A stretch of 64,000 bases of DNA from Pyruvatibacter sp. (GTDB lineage: Bacteria > Pseudomonadota > Alphaproteobacteria > CGMCC-115125), in NCBI RefSeq assembly GCF_040219635.1, contig NZ_JAVJSC010000004.1:372001-436000 (forward strand), in the 5' to 3' direction. How positions within the stretch are numbered: the stretch's first letter is position 1; the number at the start of each line of letters is the position of its first letter. A program made the position numbers and the translations under genes. Below are positions 1 to 8,265 of the stretch, one piece after another. A model generated the notes under the pieces. It was not told where the DNA came from, made no database searches, and was given only the letters and a program-made list of their open reading frames with translations.

Positions 1-92
1 TGTGGCTCCGGGCACACCTTTGTTGCTTCCCCGCGGCCTGACCGCGGGGCCCAGGGCAGCCCGGCACACAACAAACCAAGAGGAGGCCACCA
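1..92. other. Window edge downstream of glyQ, with a GC-rich hairpin
   Basis: No convincing gene is visible here. Positions 29-36 and 42-49 form a perfect 8-bp GC stem with a 5-base loop, but neither side has a T-tract, so it is not a standard intrinsic terminator. glyS usually follows glyQ. Reading the minus strand, a CGGAG-like ribosome-binding motif appears just before the edge, so glyS may begin immediately outside the window. That is inference. Confidence 0.35.
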
Positions 93-998
93 TCATGCGT
101 CCGCCCCTTCAAGCTGCGTGGCCAGATACGCATCGCAACAGCCTTTGGCCAAGTTCCGTACACGGCCTATATACGCCTGCCGTTCAGTGACCGAGATGGC
201 GCCCCGCGCATCCAGCAGGTTGAAGCGGTGGGAGGCTTTGAGCACCTGATCGTAGGCGGGCAGCGGCAGGGCCGGGGAATGGCTCAGCAGGCGCTCGCAC
301 TCTTTTTCGGCGTCAACAAAATGCGCCTTGAGGGTTTCAACGTCGGCAGCCTCAAAGTTGTGGTGGGAGTATTCGACCTCGGCCTGATGGAAGACATCGC
401 CGTAGGTGACTTTCTTGTCGCCCTGCGCCCCGTTGAAATCCAGCTCAAAGCCGTTATCCACGCCCTGCACATACATGGCCAGGCGCTCCAGCCCGTAGGT
501 CAGTTCGCCTGACACGGGCGCGCAGTCGATGCCGCCGACCTGCTGAAAATACGTGAACTGCGACACTTCCATGCCGTCGCACCACACTTCCCAGCCCAGC
601 CCCCAGGCGCCCAGCGTCGGGCTTTCCCAGTCGTCTTCCACAAAGCGGATGTCGTGCAGCTTGGGGTCGATGCCCAGCGCATAGAGGCTTTGCAGGTAAA
701 GCTCCTGAATGTTGTCAGGGCTGGGCTTCAGGATCACCTGAAACTGGTAGTAGTGCTGAAAGCGGTTGGGGTTTTCACCATAGCGGCCATCGGTCGGGCG
801 GCGCGATGGCTGCACATACGCTGCGTTCCAGTGCTTGGGGCCAAGGGCGCGCAACGTTGTGGCGGGGTGAAACGTGCCGGCGCCCATTTCCATGTCGTAA
901 GGCTGCAATATCACGCAGCCCTGCTCCGCCCAGAAGCGTTGCAGGGTGAGGATCAGCCCCTGAAAGGATGTGTCGGCCCTGGCCGGTGGTGCGGTCAT
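93..998 (-). CDS. glyQ: Glycyl-tRNA synthetase alpha subunit
   Basis: This is the catalytic alpha chain of the bacterial heterotetrameric (alpha2-beta2) glycyl-tRNA synthetase, which charges tRNA-Gly in the cytoplasm. The product is about 301 aa, the usual length. It carries class II hallmarks near the N-terminus (the stretch around QPYDMEMGAGTFHPATT), the YVQPSRRPTDGRYGENPNR block, and the VEDDWESPTLGAWGLGWEVW and ELTYGLERLAMY blocks typical of GlyQ. I start it at the ATG at 998; an upstream in-frame start at 1028 adds only ten residues unlike the family. The beta subunit is not in the window and is expected to follow past position 1. Confidence 0.97.
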   Translation of the reverse strand: MTAPPARADTSFQGLILTLQRFWAEQGCVILQPYDMEMGAGTFHPATTLRALGPKHWNAAYVQPSRRPTDGRYGENPNRFQHYYQFQVILKPSPDNIQELYLQSLYALGIDPKLHDIRFVEDDWESPTLGAWGLGWEVWCDGMEVSQFTYFQQVGGIDCAPVSGELTYGLERLAMYVQGVDNGFELDFNGAQGDKKVTYGDVFHQAEVEYSHHNFEAADVETLKAHFVDAEKECERLLSHSPALPLPAYDQVLKASHRFNLLDARGAISVTERQAYIGRVRNLAKGCCDAYLATQLEGADA

Positions 999-1151
999 GG
1001 TGCGCGGGCGCCTGCTTTGCAAAACCAAGTGTCTGACACGCGGGAGATTTTCGCAGAATCGCTTGGCGAAACGCGCATTGCCCCCGGCGCGGCGGAACCT
1101 AGCCGCGCGGGTCAGGTGGGGTCAAGGAAAGAGGCGAATACCCGGTGTGCG

Positions 1152-1358
1152 CTAGCTGCCGGATTTGTCCCTGGGCCGATAAACGCCGTCGCTGCCTGGC
1201 TCAAGGGTCTGGCTGTCGCGCTGGCGGGTCATGTGCTCGGTGGCGCGGCGGGCGGCTTCTTCAACGGCCGAGCGGCGGCCCGTGCCACGGTCCTTGAAGG
1301 CGCGCCAGGCGGCCAGGGCGCCGATCACCAGAAGGCCGGTGATAATGAGGTTGGTCAT
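1152..1358 (-). CDS. Small single-span membrane protein, unknown function
   Basis: A 68-aa product. It begins with one hydrophobic segment (about residues 3-19, LIITGLLVIGALAAW), followed by a basic, charged tail rich in Arg and Glu. The ATG at 1358 has a strong GGGGAGCA ribosome-binding site just upstream. The gene lies 22 bp after the S49 peptidase gene on the same strand, so the two are probably cotranscribed and could act together at the membrane. I do not recognise a family. An alternative is that it is a short tail cistron with no link to the peptidase. Confidence 0.6.
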   Translation of the reverse strand: MTNLIITGLLVIGALAAWRAFKDRGTGRRSAVEEAARRATEHMTRQRDSQTLEPGSDGVYRPRDKSGS

Positions 1359-1380
1359 TGATTGCTCCCCTTTGCGGCAC

Positions 1381-2283
1381 TTAAAGGCCGTAGCGCGACC
1401 ATAGCGCACGGGTTTCCAGCGCTGTGAGGCCATTTTCGACCAGATTGGTGTCTGAGAAAAGCGGCGGGTGTGTGGCCGCCACTTCCGCTGCATGTTTGCG
1501 GCGCAGGAAGCCACCGGACGTATGCACCAGCTTGAGGCGGGTCTTGTCGCCGTATTTTTCGCGCAGAATGCTGCGCATGTCGCCCAGACCATCAATCAGG
1601 CCGTGGGTTTTGGCGGTGGCGCCGGTCCAGAACGAGCCGGTGAACAGGTCGCTTTCAGGGGCCGTCAGTTTACCCTCGCGGCGGTCGCGCACCATCTGCT
1701 TGAAACTTTCGTGGACTTCGGCCTGCAGGTTTTTGAGGTGTTCCACGTCTTTGGGGTCTTCGGGTTTGAACGGGTCGAGCATCGCCTTGCTTTCGCCTGC
1801 CGTGTAGATGCGCCGCTCAATGCCAATGCGGTCGATCAGGCTTTTGAAGCCAAAACCGGCCGACACAACGCCGATGGAGCCGACGACCGAGTTTTCGTCG
1901 GCATAAATCTCGTCGCCCGCCAGCGCCAGCATGTAGCCGCCCGACGCGCCCACATCCTCGATGAAGGCAAAAACCGGGATTTCGTTTTCCGCGGACAGCG
2001 CCCGGATGCGCTTCATGATGAGCGCTGACTGCACGGGCGAGCCGCCGGGCGAATTGATGGCCAGCGCCACGGCCCTGGCGGATTTGTTGGAGAACGCAGC
2101 CTCAAGGTCCGCCGCAACGCCCGCCAGCGACAGGGCCGAGCGCAGCGGCGTGGAGGTGCCGCCGATAACGCCGGACAGGCGCACCACGTTTACGAGGGGC
2201 TGGGGGTCGGAGATCAGCCGCCGGGCGATGGGTCCGATCAGCGGCTGGTCGCGCAGGGCGCGCAGGTTTTCTTTGATTTTCAT
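1381..2283 (-). CDS. S49 family peptidase (SppA/SohB-like)
   Basis: A 300-aa serine peptidase of the signal-peptide-peptidase family S49, which degrades membrane-derived peptides with a Ser/Lys dyad. The nucleophile is probably Ser114 in VGASGGY. The general base is probably Lys166 in AGESKAMLDPF, the position used by SohB-type enzymes. The substrate-binding stretch INSPGGSPVQSA lies near residues 77-87. No N-terminal membrane anchor is visible, unlike E. coli SppA, so it may be cytosolic or peripheral. The ATG at 2283 overlaps the stop of the upstream methyltransferase by four bases (ATGA), indicating translational coupling. Confidence 0.9.
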   Translation of the reverse strand: MKIKENLRALRDQPLIGPIARRLISDPQPLVNVVRLSGVIGGTSTPLRSALSLAGVAADLEAAFSNKSARAVALAINSPGGSPVQSALIMKRIRALSAENEIPVFAFIEDVGASGGYMLALAGDEIYADENSVVGSIGVVSAGFGFKSLIDRIGIERRIYTAGESKAMLDPFKPEDPKDVEHLKNLQAEVHESFKQMVRDRREGKLTAPESDLFTGSFWTGATAKTHGLIDGLGDMRSILREKYGDKTRLKLVHTSGGFLRRKHAAEVAATHPPLFSDTNLVENGLTALETRALWSRYGL

Positions 2284-3062
2284 GAGCCAGACATAGGGAG
2301 TGGCGCGCCATCGCGCAATATGGCCCAGGCCTGCGAGGTAAATCGCCCGTCCATGCCGTGCAGCACCATGCCGGGCAATAGTTTGAGCGGTGCGCGGCTG
2401 CCCTTGGTGGCCTGCACGATGATGCGCGAGGCGGGCTTGCCGCTGTCGGGCGGCGCGGGCCAGAGCGGAAAAATCTGCGTGCCCCCTGCCCTGCCGTCGA
2501 GGGTTGCGAGCATTTCCGCCAGCCTGTCGGCACGGTTGATGAAGGTGAGCGTGCCGCCGGGTTTCACCATGCGGGTGGCGAACTTCACCCATGCATCCAG
2601 CAGGTTTTGTGGCCCGGCAAGGGCGCGGGCGCGAGCATCGCCGGGCGGGACACTGGCGTTGCTTTCGGTCAGAAACGGCGGGTTGGCGATGGCATGGTCG
2701 CAGCTTTCAGGCACCAGCCCCACAGCTTCAAGCACGCTGCCCTTGGCGGTGACGTCGGCTTCCACCAGCGTCATAACGTCAGCGAGGTTATTGCGATCCG
2801 CATTTTTGGCGGCCAGCGCGAGGGCCGAGTGTTCAATTTCTACACCGAGGACATGGGCGCCGGTGCGGCTGGCGAGGCACAGGGCGGCAACGCCGGGGCC
2901 GCAGCCGGGCTCGATCACCCGTTCGCCTGGCCTGGCGGGACACGCGGCAGACAGCATCACCGTGTCGAGGCCGGCCCTGAAGCCGTGGCGCGGCTGCAGG
3001 CATTTGATCTGGCCGCTGAGAAAATCATCATCGGTGGTTTCATTCGTTGGGGCGGTTTGCAT
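2280..3062 (-). CDS. TrmN6-like tRNA adenine-N6 methyltransferase
   Basis: A class I SAM-dependent methyltransferase of 260 aa resembling TrmN6/YfiC, which makes m6A37 in tRNA1-Val. The SAM-binding loop EPGCGPG is at residues 51-57, and the amino-methyltransferase motif NPPF at 127-130 points to N6-adenine (or another exocyclic amine) as acceptor. The gene sits between DUF2007 and the S49 peptidase with no spacing on one side and a 4-bp overlap on the other, so it is inside one minus-strand operon. The tRNA specificity is inferred from family resemblance; another RNA substrate is possible. Confidence 0.82.
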   Translation of the reverse strand: MQTAPTNETTDDDFLSGQIKCLQPRHGFRAGLDTVMLSAACPARPGERVIEPGCGPGVAALCLASRTGAHVLGVEIEHSALALAAKNADRNNLADVMTLVEADVTAKGSVLEAVGLVPESCDHAIANPPFLTESNASVPPGDARARALAGPQNLLDAWVKFATRMVKPGGTLTFINRADRLAEMLATLDGRAGGTQIFPLWPAPPDSGKPASRIIVQATKGSRAPLKLLPGMVLHGMDGRFTSQAWAILRDGAPLPMSGS

Positions 3063-3296
3063 CTAGTAGCGGCTTTCCCCGATGGGCGGCACGTCGATGC
3101 CGGCGTCTATCAGCAAGCGGCGCGCGGCCACTGCGTCTTCATCGTGCACGGCCAGGCGGCGCGGCAAAACGCCGATCGAGCCCTCAAGCACGCTCATGTG
3201 CTGGTCCAGCACATCATAGGGAATGCCCGCATCTTTCAGCAGCGCTTCGGCGAATGAGACCATCACCTGGTTGTTTGTGCGCAGAAGTTCAATCAT
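3063..3296 (-). CDS. DUF2007 domain protein
   Basis: A 77-aa protein matching the DUF2007 family in its opening (MIELLRTNNQVMVSFAEALL), the central ML/VLEGS-type segment and the ending (VAARRLLIDAGID). The family is described as a putative signal-transducing domain, but its function is not established. It is the first gene of the minus-strand operon leading into the TrmN6-like gene, whose ATG directly follows this stop codon. It diverges from the polyprenyl synthase gene, an arrangement common in alphaproteobacteria. No strong ribosome-binding site is visible close to the ATG at 3296. Confidence 0.8.
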   Translation of the reverse strand: MIELLRTNNQVMVSFAEALLKDAGIPYDVLDQHMSVLEGSIGVLPRRLAVHDEDAVAARRLLIDAGIDVPPIGESRY

Positions 3297-3471
3297 GTGT
3301 GTTTGCTGCTATTCCCCTAAAACCGGCCGTGATATACGCGGCGGCACGCCGCATGACAGTTGACTTGACCCCCCGACCCCCGCTCTTAGACTGCCAGAAA
3401 AGCTGCCGGGATGCGCCAAAACACGGCCAATCGCAACCAAAGCTTACCAAACCTCAAAGGAGCGCTCCAAA

Positions 3472-4491
3472 ATGGGCGTTGTTGTTCCCCTTAAAAGCGA
3501 ACGCGGTGCCGGCAGTGATGCTGTTGAACGGCTGACAGCGCTTGTGGGCGATGACATGGAGCGGGTCACCGACCTCATCCTGTCGCGCCTTGCGTCGCAG
3601 GTCGAGATGGTGCCGGAGCTGGCGGGTCACATTGTTGAGAGCGGCGGCAAGCGCCTGCGCCCGATGATGACGCTCGCGGCTGCCAATATCTGCGGCTATC
3701 AGGGTACGGACCATCTCAAACTTGCCGCCGCCGTTGAGCTGATGCACACGGCCACCCTGCTGCACGACGACGTGGTGGACGAAAGCGACCTGCGGCGCGG
3801 CAAGGAAGCAGCGCGGAAAATATGGGGCAATCAGGCCAGCGTGCTGGTGGGTGACTTTTTGCTGGGCCGCGCCTTCAAGATGATGGTGGAGGTCGGCTCG
3901 CTTCCGGCGCTCGATATTTTGTCGTCCGCGGCCTGCGTGATCGCTGAAGGCGAAGTGCTGCAGCTTGCCACCACCAAAGACACGCGCACCACGGAAGATG
4001 CCTATTTGCAGGTGGTGAACGCCAAAACGGCGGCGCTGTTTGCAGCCGCCACCGAAGTGGGCGCGATCATTGCCGAGCGCCCGCAAAGCGAGCAGGCGGC
4101 GCTTGAGTCCTATGGCCGCAATCTGGGCATTGCGTTTCAGCTTGTGGATGACGCGCTGGATTATTCGGGCCGTCAGGCAACACTGGGCAAGACCGTGGGT
4201 GATGATTTCCGCGAAGGCAAACTGACGCTGCCCGTCGTGCTCGCGTATCGCCGGGGCGACGCCAAGGAACGCCAGTTCTGGGAACGCACTTTGCGGGATG
4301 GCGAGCAGAACGACAGCGACATGGACCACGCGATTGCCATCATGCAAAAGCACGGCTGCCTCGATGACACGATCGGGCGGGCGCGGCACTACGGCGCCAT
4401 TGCATGTGACGCGCTGGCGATTTTCCCCAGGAGCGACATGCGCGAGGTGCTCATCAGCCTCGTGCATTTCTGCGTGAACCGCAGCTATTGA
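3472..4491 (+). CDS. ispB: Trans-polyprenyl diphosphate synthase (octa/decaprenyl type)
   Basis: This enzyme makes the long all-trans isoprenoid side chain of ubiquinone by repeated addition of isopentenyl diphosphate. The product is 339 aa, typical for IspB. The first Asp-rich motif (LLHDDVVDES) and the second (LVDDALDYSG) are intact, as is the GGKRLRP substrate-binding motif near residue 60. The ATG at 3472 follows an AAAGGAGCG ribosome-binding site. With ubiA (46.2 kb), ispE and ispH it belongs to the quinone and isoprenoid supply of the cell. The chain length, eight versus ten units, cannot be read from sequence. Thirty bases after its stop a REP-bounded cassette begins. Confidence 0.9.
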   Translation: MGVVVPLKSERGAGSDAVERLTALVGDDMERVTDLILSRLASQVEMVPELAGHIVESGGKRLRPMMTLAAANICGYQGTDHLKLAAAVELMHTATLLHDDVVDESDLRRGKEAARKIWGNQASVLVGDFLLGRAFKMMVEVGSLPALDILSSAACVIAEGEVLQLATTKDTRTTEDAYLQVVNAKTAALFAAATEVGAIIAERPQSEQAALESYGRNLGIAFQLVDDALDYSGRQATLGKTVGDDFREGKLTLPVVLAYRRGDAKERQFWERTLRDGEQNDSDMDHAIAIMQKHGCLDDTIGRARHYGAIACDALAIFPRSDMREVLISLVHFCVNRSY

Positions 4492-4521
4492 GATCAGGAT
4501 TCGGAAATCCCGTTTCAGTGA

Positions 4522-4633
4522 GACCCTCCGGTCAATCCCCCGATCAAGTCGGAGGAGCAGGGATGTCGGTTGGTGGGGCAAAGGATCGGACTAAAATTAC
4601 CGCTTTCCCTCCGGCTTGACCGGAGGGTCTCGT
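4522..4633. repeat. Left inverted repeat of the GIY-YIG cassette
   Basis: It holds two related palindromic modules facing each other. The outer one (4522-4557) begins GACCCTCCGGTCAA. The inner one (4607-4629) has the core CCTCCGGCTTGACCGGAGG. The two are separated by about 47 bp. The whole segment recurs in reverse complement at 4951-5061. Confidence 0.85.
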
Positions 4634-4642
4634 ATCAACCTG

Positions 4643-4933
4643 CTATGGCAGCGGTATATCCTCTGATAAATCCCGCCACGTGGGGTTTTCTTTTTCGATC
4701 AACTCCGCCTTCCACACCCGCAACCACCGCTTTAGCCGCCGCTCGCGCTGCTTTGCCTTCTCGCGTGTATCGTAGGCTTCGAAATGTACGAGGCGGGTCA
4801 GGTTGTATCGTTTCGCAAACCCTTCGCGTACTTTCTCGCGGTGCTCCATGAGGCGTCGGCCCAGATCATCCGTGTACCCGATATAAAGCGTGCCGTCGGG
4901 CTTGTTGGTCATGATGTACACGAAAAAGGCCAT
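4643..4933 (-). CDS. Small GIY-YIG nuclease domain protein
   Basis: A 96-aa stand-alone GIY-YIG domain. It opens with FVYIMTN, followed by TLYIGYTDDLGRRLMEH, which supplies the YI/YIG tyrosines and the catalytic Arg. Downstream come the conserved Tyr-Asp pair (EAYDTREKAKQRE) and a basic helix. It resembles the YhbQ/UPF0213-type small nucleases, which cut DNA with a metal ion. I chose the ATG at 4933; the upstream ATG at 4951 would start inside the right-hand repeat. Mirrored REP repeats lie about 10 bp beyond its stop and 17 bp before its start, which suggests that the protein acts on, or spreads with, those repeats. No partner gene is present. Confidence 0.88.
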   Translation of the reverse strand: MAFFVYIMTNKPDGTLYIGYTDDLGRRLMEHREKVREGFAKRYNLTRLVHFEAYDTREKAKQRERRLKRWLRVWKAELIEKENPTWRDLSEDIPLP

Positions 4934-4950
4934 GGGGCAGCAGAGCCGCA

Positions 4951-5061
4951 ACGAGACCCTCCGGTCAAGCCGGAGGGAAGTCGGGGTTTTTGTTGGGCCC
5001 CACCCACCTTTCTCCGCCCTCCCTCCTCCTCCGACTTGATCGGGGGATTGACCGGAGGGTC
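4951..5061. repeat. Right inverted repeat of the GIY-YIG cassette
   Basis: Reverse complement of the left repeat. Bases 4951-4979 match 4605-4633 exactly, and 5026-5061 match 4522-4557 exactly. The interior has diverged by substitutions and small indels. It ends 27 bp before the stop codon of ispE, so it may also fold into structures at the 3' end of that transcript. Confidence 0.85.
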
Positions 5062-5088
5062 AGGTGCGACAAATGCTGGCGGATGTTT

Positions 5089-5967
5089 TTAAGAAAGCAG
5101 TTCTGCCGCCGCGACCCACCATTGCGGGCGCCGCAGACTCTGCGCGGCATCCAGCGCCGCCGCTTCATCAGCATACAAACCAAAGCAGGTGGCTCCTGAG
5201 CCGGACATGCGGGCGATCAGGCAGCCGCTGGTTGCGGACAGCGCCTTTAGCGCCTCGCCCACCTGCGGCACCAGCGCGCGGGCGGGGGGTTCGAGGTCGT
5301 TGCGGCATGTCAGCAGGAAGCGGGCGAGAGCCTGCGCATCCGCGAAACCGCCGGGCCAGAAGGTGTTGGTTGCGCCGGTGACATTGCCCGCGTTCAAAGC
5401 CTTGAAAACAGGGCCGGTTGCGACAGGCACACCGGGGTTTACCAGCACACACCATACGGGCGGCAACAGCGGCGGCGGCGTGATGATTTCACCAATGCCC
5501 GACATGATGCGCGGGTGTGGCGCGTGGAGGCAGACCGGCACATCTGCGCCGAGTTGCGCGCCCAGCGTTGCCAGTTCTGCGGTGCTGTGACCAAGGGTCC
5601 ACAGGGTGTTCAGCGCGCGCAGGGCGGCTGCGCAATCGGCAGAGCCACCCCCTATGCCCGCTGCAACCGGCAAGTGCTTTTCAAGGGTGATGCGGGCACC
5701 CTGCTCGTGTTTCTGGCCCCGCCCCTGATCCAGCAGCCGGGCAGCGCGCAAAACCAGATTGTCCGTGTCCGGCGTATCTGCCAGTGACGCAGCGTTGGGG
5801 CCGGTCACGGTGAACGACAGGTCGTCTGCGGGTTCCGCCGTCAGCGTGTCGCCAACACCAGCAAACGCCACAAGGCTTTCAAGCTGATGATAGCCGTCGG
5901 CGCGCTTGCCCAGCACATGCAGTGTGAGGTTTATCTTGGCGGGGGCCTTTTCGCTGACGGCACTCAC
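5089..5967 (-). CDS. ispE: 4-diphosphocytidyl-2-C-methyl-D-erythritol kinase
   Basis: IspE phosphorylates CDP-methylerythritol in the non-mevalonate (MEP) isoprenoid pathway, using ATP. The 292-aa GHMP kinase shows the N-terminal APAKINLTLHV with catalytic Lys11, the ATP loop LPVAAGIGGGSADCAAAL at about residues 99-116, the catalytic Asp143 in LGADVPVCL, and the C-terminal ARMSGSGATCFGL loop. Its start overlaps the MmcQ/YjbR gene by four bases. With ispH at 35 kb it shows that this organism uses the MEP pathway. Confidence 0.96.
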   Translation of the reverse strand: MSAVSEKAPAKINLTLHVLGKRADGYHQLESLVAFAGVGDTLTAEPADDLSFTVTGPNAASLADTPDTDNLVLRAARLLDQGRGQKHEQGARITLEKHLPVAAGIGGGSADCAAALRALNTLWTLGHSTAELATLGAQLGADVPVCLHAPHPRIMSGIGEIITPPPLLPPVWCVLVNPGVPVATGPVFKALNAGNVTGATNTFWPGGFADAQALARFLLTCRNDLEPPARALVPQVGEALKALSATSGCLIARMSGSGATCFGLYADEAAALDAAQSLRRPQWWVAAAELLS

Positions 5968-6323
5968 GCGAGCAGCCCCAGCTCTTTTTGCTTTTTCTTC
6001 GACAGCCCGGCAGCAATCATCCCGTGGGATTGTTTGATGTAAGCCTTCAACTCATCGTCGGTGAGGCCGGGCTTCGCATAATGCTGCACCCATTTGAGAC
6101 CGCGTGAGGCCATGTAGGGCGCGGGCCTGATGCCGGCTTGTTGCGGCAGCATTTCAAAGGCCATGTCAGTAACCTTGAAGGTGAAGGCGGCTTCATCGTC
6201 GGCCCAGCCGCAAATGGCAAATACCTTGCCGCCCACCTTCCAGACATCCGCATCGCCCCACTGCACAATGTGGCTGGTGGCGTGCAGTGATTTGCAGTAG
6301 GCGTTGAATTGCTTGCGTGTCAT
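5964..6323 (-). CDS. MmcQ/YjbR family protein
   Basis: A 119-aa protein of the MmcQ/YjbR family, described as having a double-wing DNA-binding fold but without an agreed biochemical role. Family features include the early SHIVQWGDADVWKVGGKVFA segment, FKVTDMAFEML, and the terminal LTDDELKAYIKQSHGMIAAGLSKK block. It overlaps the downstream ispE start by four bases and follows the TPR lipoprotein gene by 23 bp, so the three probably form one minus-strand transcript. Nothing suggests it regulates that operon. Confidence 0.85.
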   Translation of the reverse strand: MTRKQFNAYCKSLHATSHIVQWGDADVWKVGGKVFAICGWADDEAAFTFKVTDMAFEMLPQQAGIRPAPYMASRGLKWVQHYAKPGLTDDELKAYIKQSHGMIAAGLSKKKQKELGLLA

Positions 6324-6346
6324 CGCCAGCGTTCTCCTGCTTGACG

Positions 6347-8164
6347 TCAGGAACCCGCCGACGCGTTGGCGGCTTCTGCCGCTTCAACCGCGTCCAGACC
6401 CACGTCCAGCTTGAGTTTGATGCGCGTGGCCACGTCTTCTTCGGGGTCGCTGTCGAGTGCATGTTGCCACTGGAAGCGGGCTTCGGTGCGGCGGCCCACT
6501 TTCCAGAAGGCATCCCCCAGATGGTCGTTGATGGTGGGGTCGTGGGGGTCCAGTTCAACCGCGCGCTCAAGCTGTTCAACGGCTTCGTCATAGCGGCCAA
6601 GCTGGAAAAATGCCCAGCCCAGACTGTCCACTATGAAGCCGTCGTTGGGGCGCTGGTCCACGGCGCGCTGGATCATGTCCAGGGCTTCATCAAAATTGCG
6701 GTTCTGCTCCAGCCACGAATAGCCCAGATAGTTGAGGACGTAGGGCTGATCCGGCTCAAGCTCCAGCGCTTTGAGAAAATCGTCTTCGGCGGACTGCCAT
6801 TTGCCCTGCCGTTCACGGGTGACGCCGCGTGCATAAAACAGTGTCCAGTGGCGGCCTACAGCGTCGCGCAGCAGGTCCAGCGCCTTGGAATACTGTACTT
6901 CGGCGTCGGCAAAACGCTCCTTGGAGCGATACAGGTCACCCAGTGCAATGGCGATTTCGCCGTTGGTGCCCTCGCGCCGTTCAAGTCTGCGCAGGGCTGA
7001 AATAGCCTCATCCGTGCGGCCGATACGCTCAAGCAGCAGCGCGTGCTCGATGCGGGCAGTGGTGGAAAGAGCTGAACCCGACGGCACGGCGTCATAGGCA
7101 GCGGCCGCCGCTTCAAGATCGCCGGAATTGGTCAGCAGTTCAGCCAGCAGCACGCGCGCAACATCAAGATCGGGGTCCGCATACAGAGCAAGCTGCAGAT
7201 ACAGCACCGATACATCCACGCCCTGATCGCGCGACAGCGCACTGCCCAGACCGTAAAGCGCCTCGGCCACGCCGCCGCGTGTTGTGGTCACCAGCGGATC
7301 TGGCACATTGCCCGCGCGGGCGCGCGACAGGGCCGCAGTGATGAGGGGGTGGCCGGGCGATAAGGCCAGATAGCCGGAATAAATCACCACCGCATCATCA
7401 GACTGGCCAGTGCGCTCAAGAAAGCGTCCATACGCCTCGACAATGCGCACGGACCCGCCGCCGGATGACGACATGGCGGTTTCATAGGCCTCGCGGGCCG
7501 CATCCGTGCGGTTGCCCAGATCAGCGATCAGCGCTGTGTGGTAGCTGCTGAAAAGCGTATGGCCGGGGCCTGCATCAGCTCCATTGGTGTCGAAATCGAG
7601 TTTTTGCAGCGCGGCGGCGTAGTTGCCCTCACCTACATAGGTCCAGGCCGACAGCAACCCGCCGACGAGGCTGGTGAACGGGCCAGGGGATGCTTCGTCA
7701 AACTGTTCACGGGCACGCACAAAGTTGCCGTTGCGGGCATCACGCACACCCAGGACCAGCCGCGCGGTGCGATCTCCGGGATCCTGCCGCACAACTTTTT
7801 CAGCCAGGGTGGCAGCACGCGGAATGTTGCCTGCGGTGACCTGCAGCAAAAACGCCCGATCCAGAATAACGCGGTTTTTCGGATCTTCGGTCAGCACCTG
7901 ATCGTAGAAATCAGCCGCCGCATCGCGGTCGCGCCGGTTGGTGGCGTGGCGGGCGGCCAGGTAGTTGCCCAGCTTGCTGTCGGGGTTGCGGCCCGCAGCA
8001 TCCACACGCAGGTTTTTACCAACGGTGCTGTCATCAAAGTCGCGCGTGTCGAGTTGGCCAAATCCGGCACACCCTGCCAGCACGGCGGCCATGAGGCCCG
8101 TGGCAAGCACCTTTGCCATGCGCGGCAGATGAGATGTCAGAAGGTCTGTCACGTCTGCTTGCAC
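6347..8164 (-). CDS. TPR-repeat outer-membrane lipoprotein
   Basis: A protein of about 600 aa with an N-terminal lipoprotein signal (hydrophobic run ending in the lipobox LAGC) and many tetratricopeptide repeats. The clearest repeats are near the C-terminus (PYVLNYLGYSWLEQNRNFDEAL, GFIVDSLGWAFFQLGRYDEAV, TINDHLGDAFWKVGRRTEA). It probably works as a periplasm-facing scaffold for protein assembly, but the partner is unknown. The coordinates use a GTG start at 8164; an ATG at 8119 would give a shorter, more conventional signal peptide, and neither has a clear ribosome-binding site. Its place upstream of MmcQ-ispE is typical of alphaproteobacteria. Confidence 0.87.
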   Translation of the reverse strand: MQADVTDLLTSHLPRMAKVLATGLMAAVLAGCAGFGQLDTRDFDDSTVGKNLRVDAAGRNPDSKLGNYLAARHATNRRDRDAAADFYDQVLTEDPKNRVILDRAFLLQVTAGNIPRAATLAEKVVRQDPGDRTARLVLGVRDARNGNFVRAREQFDEASPGPFTSLVGGLLSAWTYVGEGNYAAALQKLDFDTNGADAGPGHTLFSSYHTALIADLGNRTDAAREAYETAMSSSGGGSVRIVEAYGRFLERTGQSDDAVVIYSGYLALSPGHPLITAALSRARAGNVPDPLVTTTRGGVAEALYGLGSALSRDQGVDVSVLYLQLALYADPDLDVARVLLAELLTNSGDLEAAAAAYDAVPSGSALSTTARIEHALLLERIGRTDEAISALRRLERREGTNGEIAIALGDLYRSKERFADAEVQYSKALDLLRDAVGRHWTLFYARGVTRERQGKWQSAEDDFLKALELEPDQPYVLNYLGYSWLEQNRNFDEALDMIQRAVDQRPNDGFIVDSLGWAFFQLGRYDEAVEQLERAVELDPHDPTINDHLGDAFWKVGRRTEARFQWQHALDSDPEEDVATRIKLKLDVGLDAVEAAEAANASAGS

Positions 8165-8265
8165 CTGCCACTCGTTAAACCGCTAAGCACCACTCTACCG
8201 CAGGCGCGCGCATAGGCTTAGTCAAATCCGCTTTACGCCATATGACATGGATCGACCCACACCGC

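Larger units (their letters stand above)
4522..5061. mobile_element. Candidate GIY-YIG cassette bounded by mirrored REP-type repeats
   Basis: A 540-bp unit made of a left repeat (4522-4633, 112 bp), one GIY-YIG nuclease gene on the minus strand (4643-4933) and a right repeat (4951-5061, 111 bp). The right repeat is the reverse complement of the left one. Its outer 36 bp (4522-4557 against 5026-5061) and inner 29 bp (4605-4633 against 4951-4979) are identical, and the middle is only partly alignable. The unit sits between ispB and ispE. No target-site duplication is obvious. Mobility is inference from the architecture, by analogy with REP-associated transposases. Confidence 0.5.

Noticed and set aside
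29..49. Perfect GC hairpin considered as the glyQ terminator
   Set aside because: No T-tract on either strand, and glyS is expected to follow, so termination here is doubtful.
3454..4581. A 375-aa reading frame on the minus strand opposite ispB
   Set aside because: Its composition is His/Arg/Gln-rich shadow text, and ispB on the other strand is intact with all motifs.
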